From Limnohabitans sp. 2KL-51 (GTDB lineage Bacteria; Pseudomonadota; Gammaproteobacteria; Burkholderiales; Burkholderiaceae_C), in the NCBI RefSeq assembly GCF_003063645.1, contig NZ_NESJ01000013.1, forward strand, positions 62,001-126,000: DNA of 64,000 nucleotides. Reading direction: 5' to 3'. The notes beneath the pieces were generated by a model that was not told where the DNA came from, made no database searches, and was given only the letters and a program-made list of their open reading frames with translations. Shown piece by piece: positions 63,405-64,000 of this stretch. Within the stretch, counting starts at the first letter, position 1. Each line of letters opens with the position of its first letter. The position numbers and the translations under genes are program-made.

Positions 63405-64000
63405 TCAACGCACCAACAAGGCCTGCTTGCGCATGCGCTCAGACTGAAGCAAGCCCAACCCGGCCGCCACCACCAGCGCAATGCCGCCCCAGGCCAGCGG
63501 GTTGGGCACATCGCCCCACATCAAATAGCCCAGCACCAGCGCCACCAACAAGCCGCTGTAGCGAAATGGCCCAATCACGCTCATGTCGCCCAGACGCATG
63601 CTGAGCGTGAGAAGGTGATACCCCGCCGCCAGACACAGCGACGCGCCGAACAGCAGCCACAGATGCTGCGTGGTCATGGGTTTCCAGGGTTCGAACAAAC
63701 TCCACACACCCGCCATCAAGGTGACCATGACTGCGGTAGACAAGGTGATCAACAGCGAGGGCACTTGCGCAGGCACTAGGCGCGTGAGAAAGTCTCGGCC
63801 CGCGTGCAGCACCGCCGCAAACAAGCACAGCAAGGCATAGCCATTGAAGTCCCCCATGCGCGGCTGCACCACCAGCAACACGCCCGCAAAGCCCAGCACG
63901 ATCAGTGCCCATCGGCCCAGTGTGACCCGCTCATGCAAAAAGAACACCGCCATCAAGGTCAGGAACAGCGGGCCCGCCAAATTGATCGCCGTGGCGTTGC
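63405..64000 (-). CDS. EamA/DMT-family transporter, 5' end beyond the window
   Basis: At least 198 residues of the C-terminal half of a drug/metabolite transporter. NLAGPLFLTLMAVFFLHERV ends one helix pair (the ExxR motif of EamA domains), and the second EamA domain runs from about LLCLFAAVLHAGRDFLTRLV to GIALVVAAGLGLLQ. The frame stays open to the window edge without a plausible ATG, so the start and the first helices lie outside. Substrate unknown. Confidence 0.88.
   Translation of the reverse strand, partial: NATAINLAGPLFLTLMAVFFLHERVTLGRWALIVLGFAGVLLVVQPRMGDFNGYALLCLFAAVLHAGRDFLTRLVPAQVPSLLITLSTAVMVTLMAGVWSLFEPWKPMTTQHLWLLFGASLCLAAGYHLLTLSMRLGDMSVIGPFRYSGLLVALVLGYLMWGDVPNPLAWGGIALVVAAGLGLLQSERMRKQALLVR

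Overview
The window looks like chromosomal DNA of a Burkholderiales betaproteobacterium, most likely a Comamonadaceae member (Limnohabitans/Polaromonas/Rhodoferax type). The reasons are GC-rich, densely packed genes, seven Bug/TctC-type periplasmic binding proteins without membrane partners, a MetH cut down to its homocysteine domain, an H-NS-like protein and REP-type palindromes. Genus is an inference. There are no rRNA or tRNA genes, no CRISPR array and no intact prophage or insertion sequence.

Layout. 1-5.3 kb: an NDH-SelD fusion, a double cupin, a haloacid dehalogenase, a signal-less solute-binding domain and a carboxymuconolactone decarboxylase-like protein. 5.3-13.9 kb: a catabolic locus around an IclR regulator. 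On one side lie tctC, a PuuE-like deacetylase, amidase, alpha/beta hydrolase and cupin; on the other tctC, a luciferase-like monooxygenase and a flavin reductase. The same ATTCC-N7-GGAAT palindrome lies on both sides. 13.9-16.5 kb: 3-oxoacid CoA-transferase and a divergent tctC. 16.6-22.3 kb: cyanate hydratase, a nitrate/cyanate-type ABC transporter and, upstream on the same strand, a NarL-type two-component pair. 22.4-24.2 kb: a tyrosine phosphatase and the MetH domain. 24.3-32.7 kb: an operon divergent from a MarR regulator, with an IlvD/Edd dehydratase, FAD oxidoreductase, two-subunit aconitase X, two tctC and a TauD-type dioxygenase. 32.7-36.9 kb: queC and recQ separated by two oppositely oriented structured palindromes, then a small mobile-DNA scar (transposase remnant, attC-like site, HigBA toxin-antitoxin).

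36.9-41.7 kb: six tightly packed genes on the minus strand that join a periplasmic two-subunit molybdenum hydroxylase to SoxX, an atypical SoxY, SoxZ and SoxA. No soxB or soxCD is present. 41.9-44.9 kb: a racemase-like protein, an FAD monooxygenase and tctC. 45-51.9 kb: 4-hydroxyphenylpyruvate dioxygenase, then tctC, a CaiB-type CoA transferase and an HMG-CoA-lyase-like protein facing a swivel-first fused aconitase-family hydratase. Together these could hydrate, activate and cleave a small branched dicarboxylate. 52-57 kb: an OmpR-type regulator with a 7TM-DISM kinase, a shortened H-NS-like protein and a DUF1302 outer-membrane protein. 57.2-64 kb: an Hsp70-like protein, a TPR methyltransferase, an MFS carrier, a CoA-binding protein, metY and an EamA transporter cut by the window edge, with several REP palindromes between genes.

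The strongest leads are the Mo-hydroxylase/Sox operon with its altered SoxY tail, the aconitase X/IlvD/TauD operon, the IclR-governed monooxygenase/amidase locus, and the pair of palindromes whose arms differ while their central sequence is conserved.
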